64,000 nucleotides of DNA. It comes from Nocardioides nitrophenolicus. Lineage in GTDB: Bacteria > Actinomycetota > Actinomycetes > Propionibacteriales > Nocardioidaceae. Below the pieces are notes generated by a model that made no database searches, was not told the origin of the DNA, and worked only from the letters and a program-made list of their open reading frames with translations. Position numbers and translations under genes: made by a program. The DNA lies in assembly GCF_016907515.1 (NCBI RefSeq), contig NZ_JAFBBY010000001.1, positions 2,666,001 to 2,730,000 of the forward strand. Reading direction: 5' to 3'. Positions within the stretch are counted from its first letter, which is position 1; each line of letters begins with the position of its first letter. This document shows, in pieces, positions 18,536 through 27,950 of the stretch.

Positions 18536-18632
18536 TATCCGCAGGACGTGAACTCGCGATGGATCGGGAGTGTCGGGACGGGTGCTCGGCACCCGCCTGC
18601 AACCGATCGGCGGTTCGCTCCGTAGGAGGGAC

Positions 18633-19523
18633 ATGAGCACGGACGTGTGGGACCAGGTGGCGGCCGCCCTCGAGGCGGGGTACGACGACGAGCCGGCCCC
18701 GCGCGAGCCCGGCGGCTACGTCGCGGCCGGCCGCCGCCGGCTGCGCAACCGGCGGCTGCGGCTCGGCGCCGCGGGGGCGGTGCTGGCGGCCGCCGCTGTC
18801 ACGGTCGCCCTGCTCCCCGACGGCGCCGCTCCCCGGAGCACGCCCGATCCCACGCCGGTGGTCCAGCAGCCGACCCCGACCGCGACGGAGGCCGAGCCGA
18901 CCGCGCCGACGGAGCCGACGGAGCCGGCCGAGAAGGTCTCCGACGTGCTCGTGCCCGGCCAGCAGGTCGGCTACGACGGCCACGGCAACGTCGTGCTGCG
19001 CCGCGGCTGGCGGGTCGTGCGGGAGGTGCCGAACCCGCTCGACCGGGTCGCGCCGGAGGCGTCGGCCGGTCTCGTGGTGACCGACGGCGACCGCACCTAC
19101 TGGTACCTCCTCGACCACACCGTCGACGGCGGCGGCGCGTCCTGGGACCCGGCCGGGTCGCGGCACCCGCGCTTCGAGCAGTGGCTGGACGACATGGTCG
19201 ACCTGCAGCGCGGCACCGAGCCGGAGGGCTATGTCGCGTTCGCGGCCGACGGCACCCTGACCCCCGGGGTGGGCGTGCGGATCCTGCGGCAGTGGCCCGA
19301 CCAGGACCTCCGCGGGCTCCCCGGCTTCGCCGCGCCCGGCGACCGGACCGCGGTGGCCAAGGTGGTCGTCGACGGGCGGGTGGCGTTCGTGCTCGCCCGG
19401 CAGACCGGGGGCGGGCCCACCGACGCGATCCCGGTCGACGCGGAGCGGCTTCCCGAGCCGACGCTCGCGGCCTTCCTCGCCTACGCCCGCGAGCGGTACG
19501 CCTCCGGCGAGGGGCTGCGGTGA
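18633..19523 (+). CDS. Single-pass membrane protein paired with a SigE-type sigma factor
   Basis: 296 residues. A cytoplasmic N-terminus of about 40 residues ends in [12 protein letters not shown], then comes one membrane helix ([17 protein letters not shown]), a Pro/Thr/Glu-rich linker and an external domain. The ATG has AGGAGGG three bases upstream. The next gene, a sigma factor, begins at GTG overlapping this stop by four bases, so the two are co-translated. This suggests an anti-sigma or sensor role, although the order is reversed from the usual sigma-then-antisigma. No zinc motif is seen. Confidence 0.65.
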   Translation: MSTDVWDQVAAALEAGYDDEPAPREPGGYVAAGRRRLRNRRLRLGAAGAVLAAAAVTVALLPDGAAPRSTPDPTPVVQQPTPTATEAEPTAPTEPTEPAEKVSDVLVPGQQVGYDGHGNVVLRRGWRVVREVPNPLDRVAPEASAGLVVTDGDRTYWYLLDHTVDGGGASWDPAGSRHPRFEQWLDDMVDLQRGTEPEGYVAFAADGTLTPGVGVRILRQWPDQDLRGLPGFAAPGDRTAVAKVVVDGRVAFVLARQTGGGPTDAIPVDAERLPEPTLAAFLAYARERYASGEGLR

Positions 19524-20023
19524 GCTCGCGGGAGGAGCGCGACGCCGCCTTCACGGCCTTCGTCGAGGCCCACCAGGTCCGGCTGCGCCGGATCGCGTAC
19601 GCCGTGTGCGCCGGCGAGTGGGACCGGGCCGAGGACGTGCTGCAGACCGCGCTGGCCAAGCTCTACGTGAGCTGGCCGCGGCTGCACGCCGCGGGCACCG
19701 AGCTGGCGTACGTGCGCCGGATCATCGTCAACGCCGACCTCGACGAGCGGCGCCGGCCGTGGCGCCGGGAGCGGCCGGGCCTGGACGGCCACGACGCCGC
19801 GGCCCGGGACGGCCTGGGCGTCGCCGAGCGCACCGACCTGCTGGCGGCGGTGCGGGCGCTGCCACCGATGCAGCGTCGGGTGGTGGTGCTGCGGCACTGG
19901 CTCGGGCTGTCGGTCGCCGAGACGGCCGCCGAGCTCGGGATCGCGGAGGGGACGGTCAAGAGCCAGTCGTCCCGGGCGCTCGCGGCGCTGCGGGGGCAGA
20001 TCAGTCGGAAATCGGTCGGCTGA
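19520..20023 (+). CDS. SigE-family (ECF-type) RNA polymerase sigma factor
   Basis: 167 residues. Region 2: FTAFVEAHQVRLRRIAYAV and AEDVLQTALAKLYVSWPRL; region 4: MQRRVVVLRHWLGLSVAETA and the recognition helix IAEGTVKSQSSRALAAL. It belongs to the SigE family abundant in actinobacteria. GTG at 19520 overlaps the stop of the membrane protein gene, giving translational coupling. Its regulon is unknown. Confidence 0.88.
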   Translation: MSSREERDAAFTAFVEAHQVRLRRIAYAVCAGEWDRAEDVLQTALAKLYVSWPRLHAAGTELAYVRRIIVNADLDERRRPWRRERPGLDGHDAAARDGLGVAERTDLLAAVRALPPMQRRVVVLRHWLGLSVAETAAELGIAEGTVKSQSSRALAALRGQISRKSVG

Positions 20024-20047
20024 GCGGCGCGCCGTACCCTGTCCTGC

Positions 20048-22264
20048 GTGGTTCAGGGAAAACGGAAGTCCGGAGCGCCGACCAAGCGGTCGAAGTCGCG
20101 CACCAAGGACCGCACGCCGCGGACCTGGAAGCAGCGGCTCAAGAGGTTCACCATCTGGGGGCTCATCGCCTGCGTGGTGATGGCGCTGCTGGGCGCGGCC
20201 GGCTTCTTCATCGCCTACCGGTCGATCGACATCCCCAAGCCCAACGCCGAGTACCTCACCGAGACCACCCAGGTCTACTACTCCGACGGCAAGGGCAAGC
20301 TCGGTCAGTTCGCGGTGCAGAAGCGCGATGCGATCGACTACGACGAGATGCCGCAGACCATGAAGGACGCCGTGGTCGCGGCCGAGAACCAGACCTTCTG
20401 GACCGACAACGGTCTGGACCCCAAGGGCATCCTGCGCGCGGCGTTCAGCAACGCCCAGGGCAACGCCACCCAGGGTGCGTCGACGATCACCCAGCAGTAC
20501 GTCAAGATCCTGTACCTCACCCAGGAGCGCACCTGGAAGCGCAAGCTCAAGGAAGCGATCCTCTCGCTCAAGGTCAAGAACCAGCTGAGCAAGCAGGAGG
20601 TGCTCGAGGGCTACCTCAACACCATCTACTTCGGCCGCGGTGCCTACGGCATCCAGGCCGCGGCCCAGGCGTACTTCGCCAAGAACGCCGCCGACCTCAA
20701 CCTCAAGCAGTCCGCCGCCCTGGCCGCGATCCTCAACAACCCCAACGGGCTCGACCCCGCGGACGGCGAGGACGTCGCCCAGCGCCTGCTCGGCCGCTAC
20801 CAGTACGTGCTCGACTCGATGGACAAGATGGGCACCGCCCCGGCCGGTGAGGTGTCCCAGGCGCGCGAGGCGCTGCCGAAGTTCCCGCAGATCAAGCAGA
20901 GCGCGCAGTACGGCGGCCAGCGCGGCCACGCGCTGACCATGGTCCGCAAGGAGCTGATCCGGCTCGGGTTCAGCGAGCAGGAGATCAACGGCGGCGGCCT
21001 CCAGGTCACCACCACGTTCACCAAGAAGGCGATGACCGCGGCCGCCGAGGGCGTCGCCGAGCAGCGCCCCGAGGGCTTCGGGCCCAAGCAGCTCCACGTC
21101 GCGGTCGCCTCGGTGGAGCCCGGCACGGGCGCGGTGCGCGGCTTCTACGGCGGCCAGGACTACCTGGAGTCCCAGATCAACTGGGCGGTCGCCGGAGGCC
21201 AGGCCGGCTCGACGTTCAAGCCCTTCGCGCTCGCCGCGGCGATCGAGTCCGGCTTCGAGCTCAAGGACACCTTCGACGGCAACTCGCCCTACGACCTGCC
21301 GGGCGGCGGCCGTCCGGTGGAGAACCAGGGTGACCGCAGCTACGGCCGGGTCAACCTGATCAAGGCCACCCAGGACTCGATCAACACCGCCTACATCGAC
21401 ATGACGCTGGCGATGCCCGACGGGCCCAAGCAGATCATCCGCACCGCCAACGCGATGGGGATCCCGCCGGCCGAGCCCGCCTCGCCGGCGTACGGCATCC
21501 CGACCTCGAGCCCCGGCCTGCAGCCCAACACGGGCGTCGCGCTGGGCTCGCAGACGGTCAGCCCGATCAACATGGCCAACGGCTACGCGACCATCGCCAA
21601 CCGCGGTGTCGCGGCCGAGGCCTACATCATCGAGAAGGTCGTCGACCGCGACGGCGTGGTCCGCTTCGACCACAAGCTCGCCACCCACGAGGCCCTCTCC
21701 GAGGGCATCTCCGACGACGTCGGCTACGCCCTGCAGCAGGTCGTCAAGGCCGGCTCCGGCTCGGCCGCGCTCGGCCTGCGCCGCCCCGCCGGCGGGAAGA
21801 CCGGCACGGCGACCAACGGCAACGGCGAGGTCTCCTCGGCGTGGTTCGTCGGCTACACCCCGCAGCTGGCGACCGCGGTGATGTACGTGCGCGGCAAGGG
21901 CAACGAGCAGCTCAAGGACTGGCTGCCGTCGTACTTCGGCGGCTCCTATCCCGCGGAGACCTGGACCGCGGTGATGACCCGCGCGCTCGAGGGCGAGGAC
22001 GTCGAGAGCCTGCCGGGCGCGGCGTACGTCAAGGGCGAGGCGCCCAGCGACGGCCACGAGTACGTGCCGCCGCCGCCCCCGCCGCCGAAGAAGACCAAGA
22101 AGCCCAAGGAGCCGAAGACCATCAAGACCCAGGAGCCGGAGCTGCCGCCTCCGCCTCCGCCGACCACGGAGGCCCCGCCGCCGACCACCGAGGCGCCGCC
22201 GACCACGCCTCCCGTGACCCCGACGGCGCCGGCGACCGTCGGCAGTCCGCGCGTGCGCGACTAG
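20048..22264 (+). CDS. ponA: Class A penicillin-binding protein (PonA type)
   Basis: 738-residue bifunctional peptidoglycan synthase. A basic cytoplasmic head and one membrane helix (IWGLIACVVMALLGAAGFF) lead to a GT51 glycosyltransferase domain with catalytic Glu113 in AAENQTFW and the motif GASTITQQYVK. The transpeptidase domain has Ser388 in STFK, an SxN-like region and Lys584 in KTGTATNG. The C-terminal 60 residues are Pro/Thr-rich with a PPPPPPPKKTKKPK tract. Position matches Rv0050 ponA1, followed by the Rv0051-like gene. GTG start. Confidence 0.95.
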   Translation: MVQGKRKSGAPTKRSKSRTKDRTPRTWKQRLKRFTIWGLIACVVMALLGAAGFFIAYRSIDIPKPNAEYLTETTQVYYSDGKGKLGQFAVQKRDAIDYDEMPQTMKDAVVAAENQTFWTDNGLDPKGILRAAFSNAQGNATQGASTITQQYVKILYLTQERTWKRKLKEAILSLKVKNQLSKQEVLEGYLNTIYFGRGAYGIQAAAQAYFAKNAADLNLKQSAALAAILNNPNGLDPADGEDVAQRLLGRYQYVLDSMDKMGTAPAGEVSQAREALPKFPQIKQSAQYGGQRGHALTMVRKELIRLGFSEQEINGGGLQVTTTFTKKAMTAAAEGVAEQRPEGFGPKQLHVAVASVEPGTGAVRGFYGGQDYLESQINWAVAGGQAGSTFKPFALAAAIESGFELKDTFDGNSPYDLPGGGRPVENQGDRSYGRVNLIKATQDSINTAYIDMTLAMPDGPKQIIRTANAMGIPPAEPASPAYGIPTSSPGLQPNTGVALGSQTVSPINMANGYATIANRGVAAEAYIIEKVVDRDGVVRFDHKLATHEALSEGISDDVGYALQQVVKAGSGSAALGLRRPAGGKTGTATNGNGEVSSAWFVGYTPQLATAVMYVRGKGNEQLKDWLPSYFGGSYPAETWTAVMTRALEGEDVESLPGAAYVKGEAPSDGHEYVPPPPPPPKKTKKPKEPKTIKTQEPELPPPPPPTTEAPPPTTEAPPTTPPVTPTAPATVGSPRVRD

Positions 22265-22279
22265 GCCCAGGACGGCTCG

Positions 22280-23704
22280 GTGACCCACGTCCACCCCACC
22301 CGTGACGACGGCGTCGTCACGGCGCTGAGCGAGGTCGTCGGCGGCCCGATGGGCGACCACGCCGCGCCGCACCGGTGGTGGACGCCGACCCGGGTGCTCC
22401 TGCTGCTCACCGCGCTGGTCTTCGCGGCCGGACTGGTCCAGAAGGCGCCGTGCTCCCTCGCGGAGGGACACGACCAGAACTGGACCTACTCCCACATGTG
22501 CTACACCGACCTCAAGCCGCTGTACGTGCCGCGAGGGCTGGCCGAGCACGCCTGGCCGTACTCCGACGACGAGCAGACCCGGGCGCGCTACAAGGTGATG
22601 GAGTACCCCGTCGGCATCGCCTACTGGGCCTGGGGCACCGCGTGGGTCACGCACTGGCTCAACGGCTCCCCCGACGTCTCCGCGCGCTACAAGCAGCCCG
22701 TCGAGGACCTGTACGGCGACCCGGAGGTCCAGGACGAGGAGAGCATCTTCCTGCTCGTCAACGCCGTCGGCTTCGCCGCGCTCGCGCTGTTGGCGGTCTG
22801 GCTGCTGGCGGGCGTGCATCGCGCGCGGCCGTGGGACGCCGCGGCCTTCGCCCTCTCCCCCGCGCTGCTGCTGACCGGGCTGATCAACTGGGACCTGCTC
22901 GCCGTCGCGCTGGTGGCCGGCGCGCTGTGGGCGTGGTCGCGCGAGCGGCCGGTGCTGACCGGCGTGCTGATCGGCCTCGGCACCGCCGCCAAGCTGTACC
23001 CGCTGTTCCTGCTCGGCGCCGTGCTGGTGATCTGCCTGCGCCGGCGGCGGCCGGGCCGGTTCGTGGTGACCGCGCTCTGGGCGGTGGTCGCGTGGGTGGT
23101 GGCCAACGCGCCGGCGTACCTCTCCGGGCCGGAGCAGTGGCACGTGTTCTGGTCGTTCAACGCCGAACGGAAGGCCGACCTGGGCTCGCTGTGGCTGGTG
23201 CTCGACCAGGCCGGCGACCTCGCGATCTCGGCGCACACCGTCAACGTGTGGTCGTGGGCGCTGTTCGGCGCGTGGTGCCTCGGCGTCTTCGCGATCGGGA
23301 TGACCGCCGGGCGGCGGGCCGCCGGCATCGACCGGGTGCCGCGGCTGGCCCAGCTGGGCTACCTGATCGTCGTCGGCTTCCTGCTGGTCAACAAGGTGTA
23401 CTCGCCGCAGTACGTGCTGTGGCTGCTCCCCCTCGCGGTGCTGGCCCGGCCGCGGTGGCGTGACCAGCTGGTGTGGCAGGCCTGCGAGGTCTTCTACTTC
23501 TGCACGGTGTGGTGGTACCTCGGCGGCTACCTCGCCCCGACCGGCGGCGGCGACGCCGGCTTCTACTGGGTCGGCATCGTGGTGCGGGTGCTCGGCGAGC
23601 TGTACCTCGCCGCGGTCATCGTGCGCGACCTCTACCGGCCCGACCACGACCCGGTCGCGCTGGAGCGGGTCGAGACGGTCGGGGCCGGCTCGCTCAGTCG
23701 GTGA
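22280..23704 (+). CDS. GT87-like integral membrane glycosyltransferase
   Basis: 474 residues with about 10-11 hydrophobic segments, corresponding to M. tuberculosis Rv0051 downstream of ponA1. Large first extracytoplasmic loop with CYTDLKPLYVPRGL and YKVMEYPVGIAYWAWGT resembles the polyprenyl-phosphate-mannose-dependent (GT-C/GT87) family. Further motifs include LINWDLLAVALVAGALWAWS and KVYSPQYVLWLLPLAVL. A role in envelope mannolipid synthesis is an inference from the family. It starts at GTG 16 bp after ponA and overlaps the convergent racemase gene by 11 bp. Confidence 0.75.
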   Translation: MTHVHPTRDDGVVTALSEVVGGPMGDHAAPHRWWTPTRVLLLLTALVFAAGLVQKAPCSLAEGHDQNWTYSHMCYTDLKPLYVPRGLAEHAWPYSDDEQTRARYKVMEYPVGIAYWAWGTAWVTHWLNGSPDVSARYKQPVEDLYGDPEVQDEESIFLLVNAVGFAALALLAVWLLAGVHRARPWDAAAFALSPALLLTGLINWDLLAVALVAGALWAWSRERPVLTGVLIGLGTAAKLYPLFLLGAVLVICLRRRRPGRFVVTALWAVVAWVVANAPAYLSGPEQWHVFWSFNAERKADLGSLWLVLDQAGDLAISAHTVNVWSWALFGAWCLGVFAIGMTAGRRAAGIDRVPRLAQLGYLIVVGFLLVNKVYSPQYVLWLLPLAVLARPRWRDQLVWQACEVFYFCTVWWYLGGYLAPTGGGDAGFYWVGIVVRVLGELYLAAVIVRDLYRPDHDPVALERVETVGAGSLSR

Positions 23705-24770
23705 CGACGACCCGGTCGAACGCGGTGGCGGTGTAGCGGACCCGGACGTCGACGTCCTCGCCCACCTCGGGCACCCGGGCGCCGTGGGGCACGAACAGCA
23801 TCGAGGCCTGCATGTGCGGCGGCTCGGCGAAGAGCCGCTGCTTGCCGTCGATGGCGTACGGCGAGCGGACGAACCCGACCGCGTCCAGGCCGCCCCGCGC
23901 CAGGGTCGCGGCGCGGGCCTTGATCGACTGCTCGCCGGTGGGCGCCTCGAGGCCGATGCCGTGGGCGGTGCCGCCGCTGACGACCAGCACGTGTCCGGAC
24001 TTGGGGGCGGTCCGGCCGCGGTAGCCGAACGCGTCGCCGCGCTCGACGGGATGCACGTCGAGCACGGTCGCGGTGACGCGCAGCGCGCCCCGGTCGCCGA
24101 GCCACAGGCCGGTGCCGATCCGGGGCCGGATCGCGAAGTCGCCGTACTGGGTGCGCAGGGTGGTCAGCTCGGCGTCGGTCAGGTGGCTGACCCAGACCTG
24201 GGGGACACCCCGGGTGGGGATCTCGGCGGCGACGAAGTCGTTGACCAGCCGGGTCACCTCGCCGAGGTGGGTGCCCTGCCCGAGGGGCAGGTGCAGCGCG
24301 AGCCCCTCGACCCGGGCACCGGGGTGCTTGCGGAGCAGGTCGCCGGCCTCCCACAGCTCGCGGGCGGCCATGCCGTGGCGGCGCATCGAGGTCATCCGCT
24401 CGAGCACGACCCGGGCCGCCGGGTCGGCGTGCAGCAGCTCGCGCAGGTCGCAGAGCCGGCTGACGGTGTGGACCAGCCGCCGGCTCGTGGCGGCGTCCGG
24501 GAGCGGCACCCAGGGGCGCCACGGGGTCAGCACCAGCAGGTCGCCGGCCCAGCGCTGGGCGACCTCCGGGAGCTCGTCGTAGGTGCCGACGGCGAGGGCG
24601 CGGACGTCGTGCCCGCGCTCGGCCAGCCACTGGGTCCGGCGCGCCAGGCGCCCCAGCGTGAAGCCGTAGCCGTTGCCCTTGGCGACCGGGACGAGACCGG
24701 GGTTGGCGGCGGCCACCTGCTCCAGGTGGGCGCGCCAGCGGGGGCCGTCGACGGTGAGGGTGAGACTCAT
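23694..24770 (-). CDS. Alanine-racemase-like PLP enzyme
   Basis: 358 residues with a fold-III PLP barrel. VPVAKGNGYGFTLG carries the probable PLP lysine, equivalent to the AVVKANAYG motif of alanine racemase; RIGTGLWLG and FGYRGRTAP match the C-terminal beta domain. The sequence departs from canonical Alr, so another amino acid may be racemised. It overlaps the upstream FemX-like gene by one base (TGATG), implying a two-gene operon in which a D-amino acid could be made and used for wall peptide modification (inference). Confidence 0.75.
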   Translation of the reverse strand: MSLTLTVDGPRWRAHLEQVAAANPGLVPVAKGNGYGFTLGRLARRTQWLAERGHDVRALAVGTYDELPEVAQRWAGDLLVLTPWRPWVPLPDAATSRRLVHTVSRLCDLRELLHADPAARVVLERMTSMRRHGMAARELWEAGDLLRKHPGARVEGLALHLPLGQGTHLGEVTRLVNDFVAAEIPTRGVPQVWVSHLTDAELTTLRTQYGDFAIRPRIGTGLWLGDRGALRVTATVLDVHPVERGDAFGYRGRTAPKSGHVLVVSGGTAHGIGLEAPTGEQSIKARAATLARGGLDAVGFVRSPYAIDGKQRLFAEPPHMQASMLFVPHGARVPEVGEDVDVRVRYTATAFDRVVVTD

Positions 24771-25900
24771 CAGCCCCTCCGCTGCAGGTAGAGCTGGAAC
24801 GCCTTGTAGAGCGCCCGGTTGACCGGCAGGTCCCACTCGCCGGCGTACTCGACCGCCTCGCCGCCGGTGCCGACCTTGAACTGGATCAGCCCGACGTGGG
24901 GATCGTCGGCGTCGAGGGTCTCGGTGATGCCGCGCAGGTCGTAGACCGCCGCGCCGGCGGCGATCGCGTCGCGGATCATCGCCCACTGGATCGCGTTGGA
25001 GCCGCGCACCTCGCGTTTCTCGGTGGACGAGGCGCCGTAGGAGTACCAGGCGTGCTCGCCGACCCGGATCGCGATCGTGGACGCGACCAGGTCGCCGTCG
25101 TGGCGGGCCAGCCAGAGCGTGAAGCGCTCGGGGGCGTCGGCGCTCAGGGCGTCGTACATCGTCTCGAAGTAGCGCAGCGGGCGCGGGGTGAAGTGGTCGC
25201 GCTGGGCGGTGTGGACGTAGAGCTCGTGGAACGCCGCCAGGTCGTCGCGGCCGCCGCGGGTCACCTCGACGCCCTCCTTGGCGGCCTTCTTGATGTTGCG
25301 GCGCCAGAGCTGGTTCATGCCCTTGAGGACGTCGTCCTCGCTGCGCGGGGTGCCGTCGGCGGCGCGGAGCGGGATCTGGAAGACGAACTGCGGCTGTCCC
25401 GCCGCGAACCCGCCCTCGACCCCCTGGTGCCGCCAGCCGAGCTCGTGGAGCTGGGCGACCACCCGCGCGCCCGCGGGCGTGCGCTCCGCGGGCGGGATCT
25501 GGCCGAGCAGCCGTACGGCGGGGTCGGCGATGCCGTCCTTGACCTGGGCGGTGGTCCAGCGCCGGGTGACCACCGGCGGCCCGATGCGGACCGCGAACGC
25601 GCCCTGCGTCCTCAGGTGCCGCACCATCGGATCGAGCCAGGAGCCGAGGTCGTCGGAGCTCCAGTCGATGACCGGGCCCTCGGGCAGGTAGGCGAGGTAG
25701 CGGTTGAGCTTCGGCAGCTTCCGGTAGAGCACCAGCGCGACGCCGACCTGCTGCCCCGCGTCGTCGAACCAACCCAGCGACTCGCTGCGCCACTCGCTCT
25801 TCACCCGTGCCCACCCGGGGGTCTGCAGGAAGCTGGCCGACGGCAGCGTGGCGAGGTGGTCGCGGTGCTCGGTCGGGCTGATCGGGCGCACGCTGGGCAT
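24770..25900 (-). CDS. FemABX-family aminoacyl (peptidoglycan bridge) transferase
   Basis: 376 residues. Features of the FemX/FmhB family: SFLQTPGWARVKSEWRSES near the N-terminus, a twin GNAT-like fold, and conserved C-terminal motifs YGASSTEKREVRGSNAIQW, YDLRGI and GLIQFKVGTGGE. It should transfer an amino acid from aminoacyl-tRNA to lipid II or a related acceptor. ATG at 25900 (MPSVRP) is preferred to an upstream GTG-region start because it restores the family N-terminus. It is coupled to the racemase-like gene. Confidence 0.85.
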   Translation of the reverse strand: MPSVRPISPTEHRDHLATLPSASFLQTPGWARVKSEWRSESLGWFDDAGQQVGVALVLYRKLPKLNRYLAYLPEGPVIDWSSDDLGSWLDPMVRHLRTQGAFAVRIGPPVVTRRWTTAQVKDGIADPAVRLLGQIPPAERTPAGARVVAQLHELGWRHQGVEGGFAAGQPQFVFQIPLRAADGTPRSEDDVLKGMNQLWRRNIKKAAKEGVEVTRGGRDDLAAFHELYVHTAQRDHFTPRPLRYFETMYDALSADAPERFTLWLARHDGDLVASTIAIRVGEHAWYSYGASSTEKREVRGSNAIQWAMIRDAIAAGAAVYDLRGITETLDADDPHVGLIQFKVGTGGEAVEYAGEWDLPVNRALYKAFQLYLQRRG

Positions 25901-25921
25901 GGACACCAACCTATCGGGCGG

Positions 25922-26013
25922 GGGATTCACCACGGGATGTAGGCGAGTGGCTGCTTCTGTCGTGGAGTTCCACGGGGGAAGCAGGGGTTCGCCTACATCC
26001 CGTGATGAATCCC
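25922..26013. repeat. 92-bp long intergenic palindrome
   Basis: Arms 25922-25946 and 25989-26013 are 25-bp inverted repeats with one mismatch. The interior folds too: CTGCTTC with GAAGCAG, and CGTGGA-GT-TCCACG at the centre. The element lies between divergent femX-like and winged-helix genes, so it is not a normal terminator for either. Confidence 0.7.
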
Positions 26014-26037
26014 GACCACCGAGCGGGGTACCGGGTC

Positions 26038-26436
26038 ATGACCGCACCTCGACCTCTCGGCTACTGGCTGACCACGCTCGATCGACTCCTCGAGGAGCAG
26101 GTCGAGGACGCGGTCGCCGCCCGGGGCCTGAGCCGGCGCGAGTGGCACGCGCTGGGTCGCCTCGAGCACGGCGCCGTGGCCGAGGACGTCGCGGAGGACC
26201 TGCTGCCGGCGCTCGCGAGCCTCGTCTCGGGTGGGCTCGTCGAGCACCGCAGTGGGGAGTACCGGCTCACTCCGGACGGGAGCGAGCGGGTCGCCGAGCT
26301 CCAGTCCGGGCCGGTGCAGGTGGTCGCGGAGCGAGCGGCCGAGGGCCTCTCGCCGGAGCAGTACGACGCGCTGCTCGGCTCGCTCGAGCAGGTCGCCACC
26401 AACCTGGGCTGGTTCGACGCCCGGGCTGGTGGGTAG
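26038..26436 (+). CDS. Small MarR-like winged-helix protein
   Basis: 132 residues. The pattern LTTLDRLLEEQVEDAVAARG, REWHALGRLE, LLPALASLVSGGLVEHRS and YRLTPDGSERV fits a MarR-type winged helix with an HTH and wing, followed by a helical tail (YDALLGSLEQVATNLGWF). ATG at 26038 is chosen because an earlier ATG at 26002 lies inside the adjacent palindrome. It is convergent with the following hypothetical gene. The regulated target is unknown. Confidence 0.6.
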   Translation: MTAPRPLGYWLTTLDRLLEEQVEDAVAARGLSRREWHALGRLEHGAVAEDVAEDLLPALASLVSGGLVEHRSGEYRLTPDGSERVAELQSGPVQVVAERAAEGLSPEQYDALLGSLEQVATNLGWFDARAGG

Positions 26437-26454
26437 CGGGCGCTAGGACGGGCG

Positions 26455-26976
26455 CTAGGCGTCCGGTCCCTGGGCCCGGACCCGCTGGACGTGCTCGAGC
26501 GAGTCGCGCAGCTCGCCGAGCCAGTCGTCGGCGTGCCGCTGGACGAGCCGGACGCACCACGCCAGCGCCTCGCTGCGGCTGCGGGCGACGCCGGCCGCGA
26601 TCAGGGTGTCGAGGACCGCGCGCTCCGGCTGGCGCAGCCGGGTCATGGTCGGCACCGCCAGGTGGGTGAACAGGACGCGGGTGCCGTCGCACTCGACCCC
26701 CCAGGCGACCTTCTGGTCGTACTGGCGCTCGGCCTCCCGGGCGATGGCGATCCGGGTGTCGCGGGTGCGCTCGCGGAACTCCTGGATCCGGCCCTGGGCC
26801 GCGGCCTCGCGCGCGGTCGCCGAGGCGTCCGCGGCGAGCTCGGGGGCCGCGATGCGGCCGATGACGGTGATCTCCTCGCGGTCGACGGTGACCTCCACCA
26901 GGGACTCGAAGAGGTCCTCCGGCAGCCGGCCGGCGAACCAGCCCTGGATCTGCTCGCGCTGCTCCGTTGTAATCAT
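26455..26976 (-). CDS. Conserved hypothetical protein with RHH-like C-terminus
   Basis: 173 residues. The N-terminal half has alternating strands (LVEVTVDREEITVIGRIAAP) and a charged helix (AQGRIQEFRERTRDTRIAIA). The C-terminal part, LDTLIAAGVARSRSEALAWC, resembles the ribbon-helix-helix pattern of antitoxin-like DNA-binding proteins, although this is weak. The ATG at 26976 lies in an AT-rich inverted repeat, which suggests autoregulation. No toxin gene is adjacent. Function unknown. Confidence 0.6.
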   Translation of the reverse strand: MITTEQREQIQGWFAGRLPEDLFESLVEVTVDREEITVIGRIAAPELAADASATAREAAAQGRIQEFRERTRDTRIAIAREAERQYDQKVAWGVECDGTRVLFTHLAVPTMTRLRQPERAVLDTLIAAGVARSRSEALAWCVRLVQRHADDWLGELRDSLEHVQRVRAQGPDA

Positions 26977-26990
26977 GTAATTGAGATTAC
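26969..26990. promoter_or_regulatory. AT-rich operator overlapping the 26976 start codon
   Basis: GTAATC and GATTAC form an inverted repeat around an AT-rich ten-base spacer. It overlaps the ATG of the hypothetical gene and contrasts with the GC-rich surroundings, as expected of a repressor site or leaderless promoter. Confidence 0.4.
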
Positions 26991-27030
26991 GCCGGAACGG
27001 CGCGAGCGCAAGGGCTCGGATGGCGAGAGC

Positions 27031-27828
27031 TCAGACCCGCTCGCGCAGCCAGGCGAAGTCGGCGACGTGCTCGTCGGCCCCGCCCGGCGTCTCGCACACC
27101 ACCGGCGCGCCCGCGTCGCGGACCACCTGGGCGAGCAGGTCGGGGTCGATCTGGCCGGAGCCGAAGTTGGCGTGGCGGTCGGCGCCGGAGTCGAAGGCGT
27201 CGCGGCTGTCGTTGGCGTGGACCAGGTCGATCCGGCCGGTGATGGCGCGCACGTCGTCGACGATCGTCTCGAGCGCGTTGCCGCCGGCGTGGGCGTGGCA
27301 GGTGTCGAGGCAGAAGCCGACCATGTCGGCACCCTCGGCGGACGCGATCGCGTCCCAGGTGCCCTTGATCCGGTCGAGATAGCGGGTCATCGCGTTGGTG
27401 CCGCCCGCGGTGTTCTCGATCAGCAGCGGGATCTTGAGGTCGGTGGCCTCGATGGCCTTGCGCCAGTTGTCGAAGCCCTTGGCGGGGTCGTCCTCGTCGG
27501 TGACGTGACCGCCGTGGACGATCAGTCCCTTCGCGCCGAGCTCGGCGGCGGCGTCCATGTGCTGCTGCAGGAGCTTGCGGCTCGGGATCCGCTGCCGGTT
27601 GTTGGTGGTCGCGACGTTGATCAGGTACGGCGCGTGCACGTAGAGGTCGACGCCCGCCGCCTCGGCCGCGGCCCGGAGCGCGGCCGGGCCGCCGTCGTAC
27701 GACAGCACGGGGCCCTTGTAGGACTGCGGGTTGCCGAGGAAGAACTGCACCAACGGGGCGTTGCGCGCGGCCGCCTCGGCGATCGGGTCGGTCTGGTCGA
27801 CATGGGCTCCGATGCGCAGCTCGCTCAT
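27031..27828 (-). CDS. nfo: Deoxyribonuclease IV (AP endonuclease)
   Basis: 265-residue TIM-barrel AP endonuclease of the EndoIV family. Metal-ligand regions are recognisable: VHAPYLINVAT, VHGGHV, LLIENTAG, GFCLDTCHAHAGG, HANDSRDAFDSGADRHANFG and the final Glu in VVCETPGG. It cuts 5' of abasic sites in base-excision repair. ATG at 27828; divergent from the FHA-protease gene across a 122-bp shared promoter region. Confidence 0.93.
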   Translation of the reverse strand: MSELRIGAHVDQTDPIAEAAARNAPLVQFFLGNPQSYKGPVLSYDGGPAALRAAAEAAGVDLYVHAPYLINVATTNNRQRIPSRKLLQQHMDAAAELGAKGLIVHGGHVTDEDDPAKGFDNWRKAIEATDLKIPLLIENTAGGTNAMTRYLDRIKGTWDAIASAEGADMVGFCLDTCHAHAGGNALETIVDDVRAITGRIDLVHANDSRDAFDSGADRHANFGSGQIDPDLLAQVVRDAGAPVVCETPGGADEHVADFAWLRERV

Positions 27829-27950
27829 GGCGCCATCGTAGGGACGGGGTCGGACAGCGCGGTCCTGGTGTGTCCCGTCCTTGTCCTGCGGCTGTCCCGG
27901 GTTGGCCAGGAATGCTCGTGGAGCGCGCGCGAGGGCATTAACGTCCTCGC

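Noticed and set aside
26002..26037. Start of the winged-helix gene at 26002
   Set aside because: The ATG lies within the palindrome arm; the start at 26038 gives a typical N-terminus.
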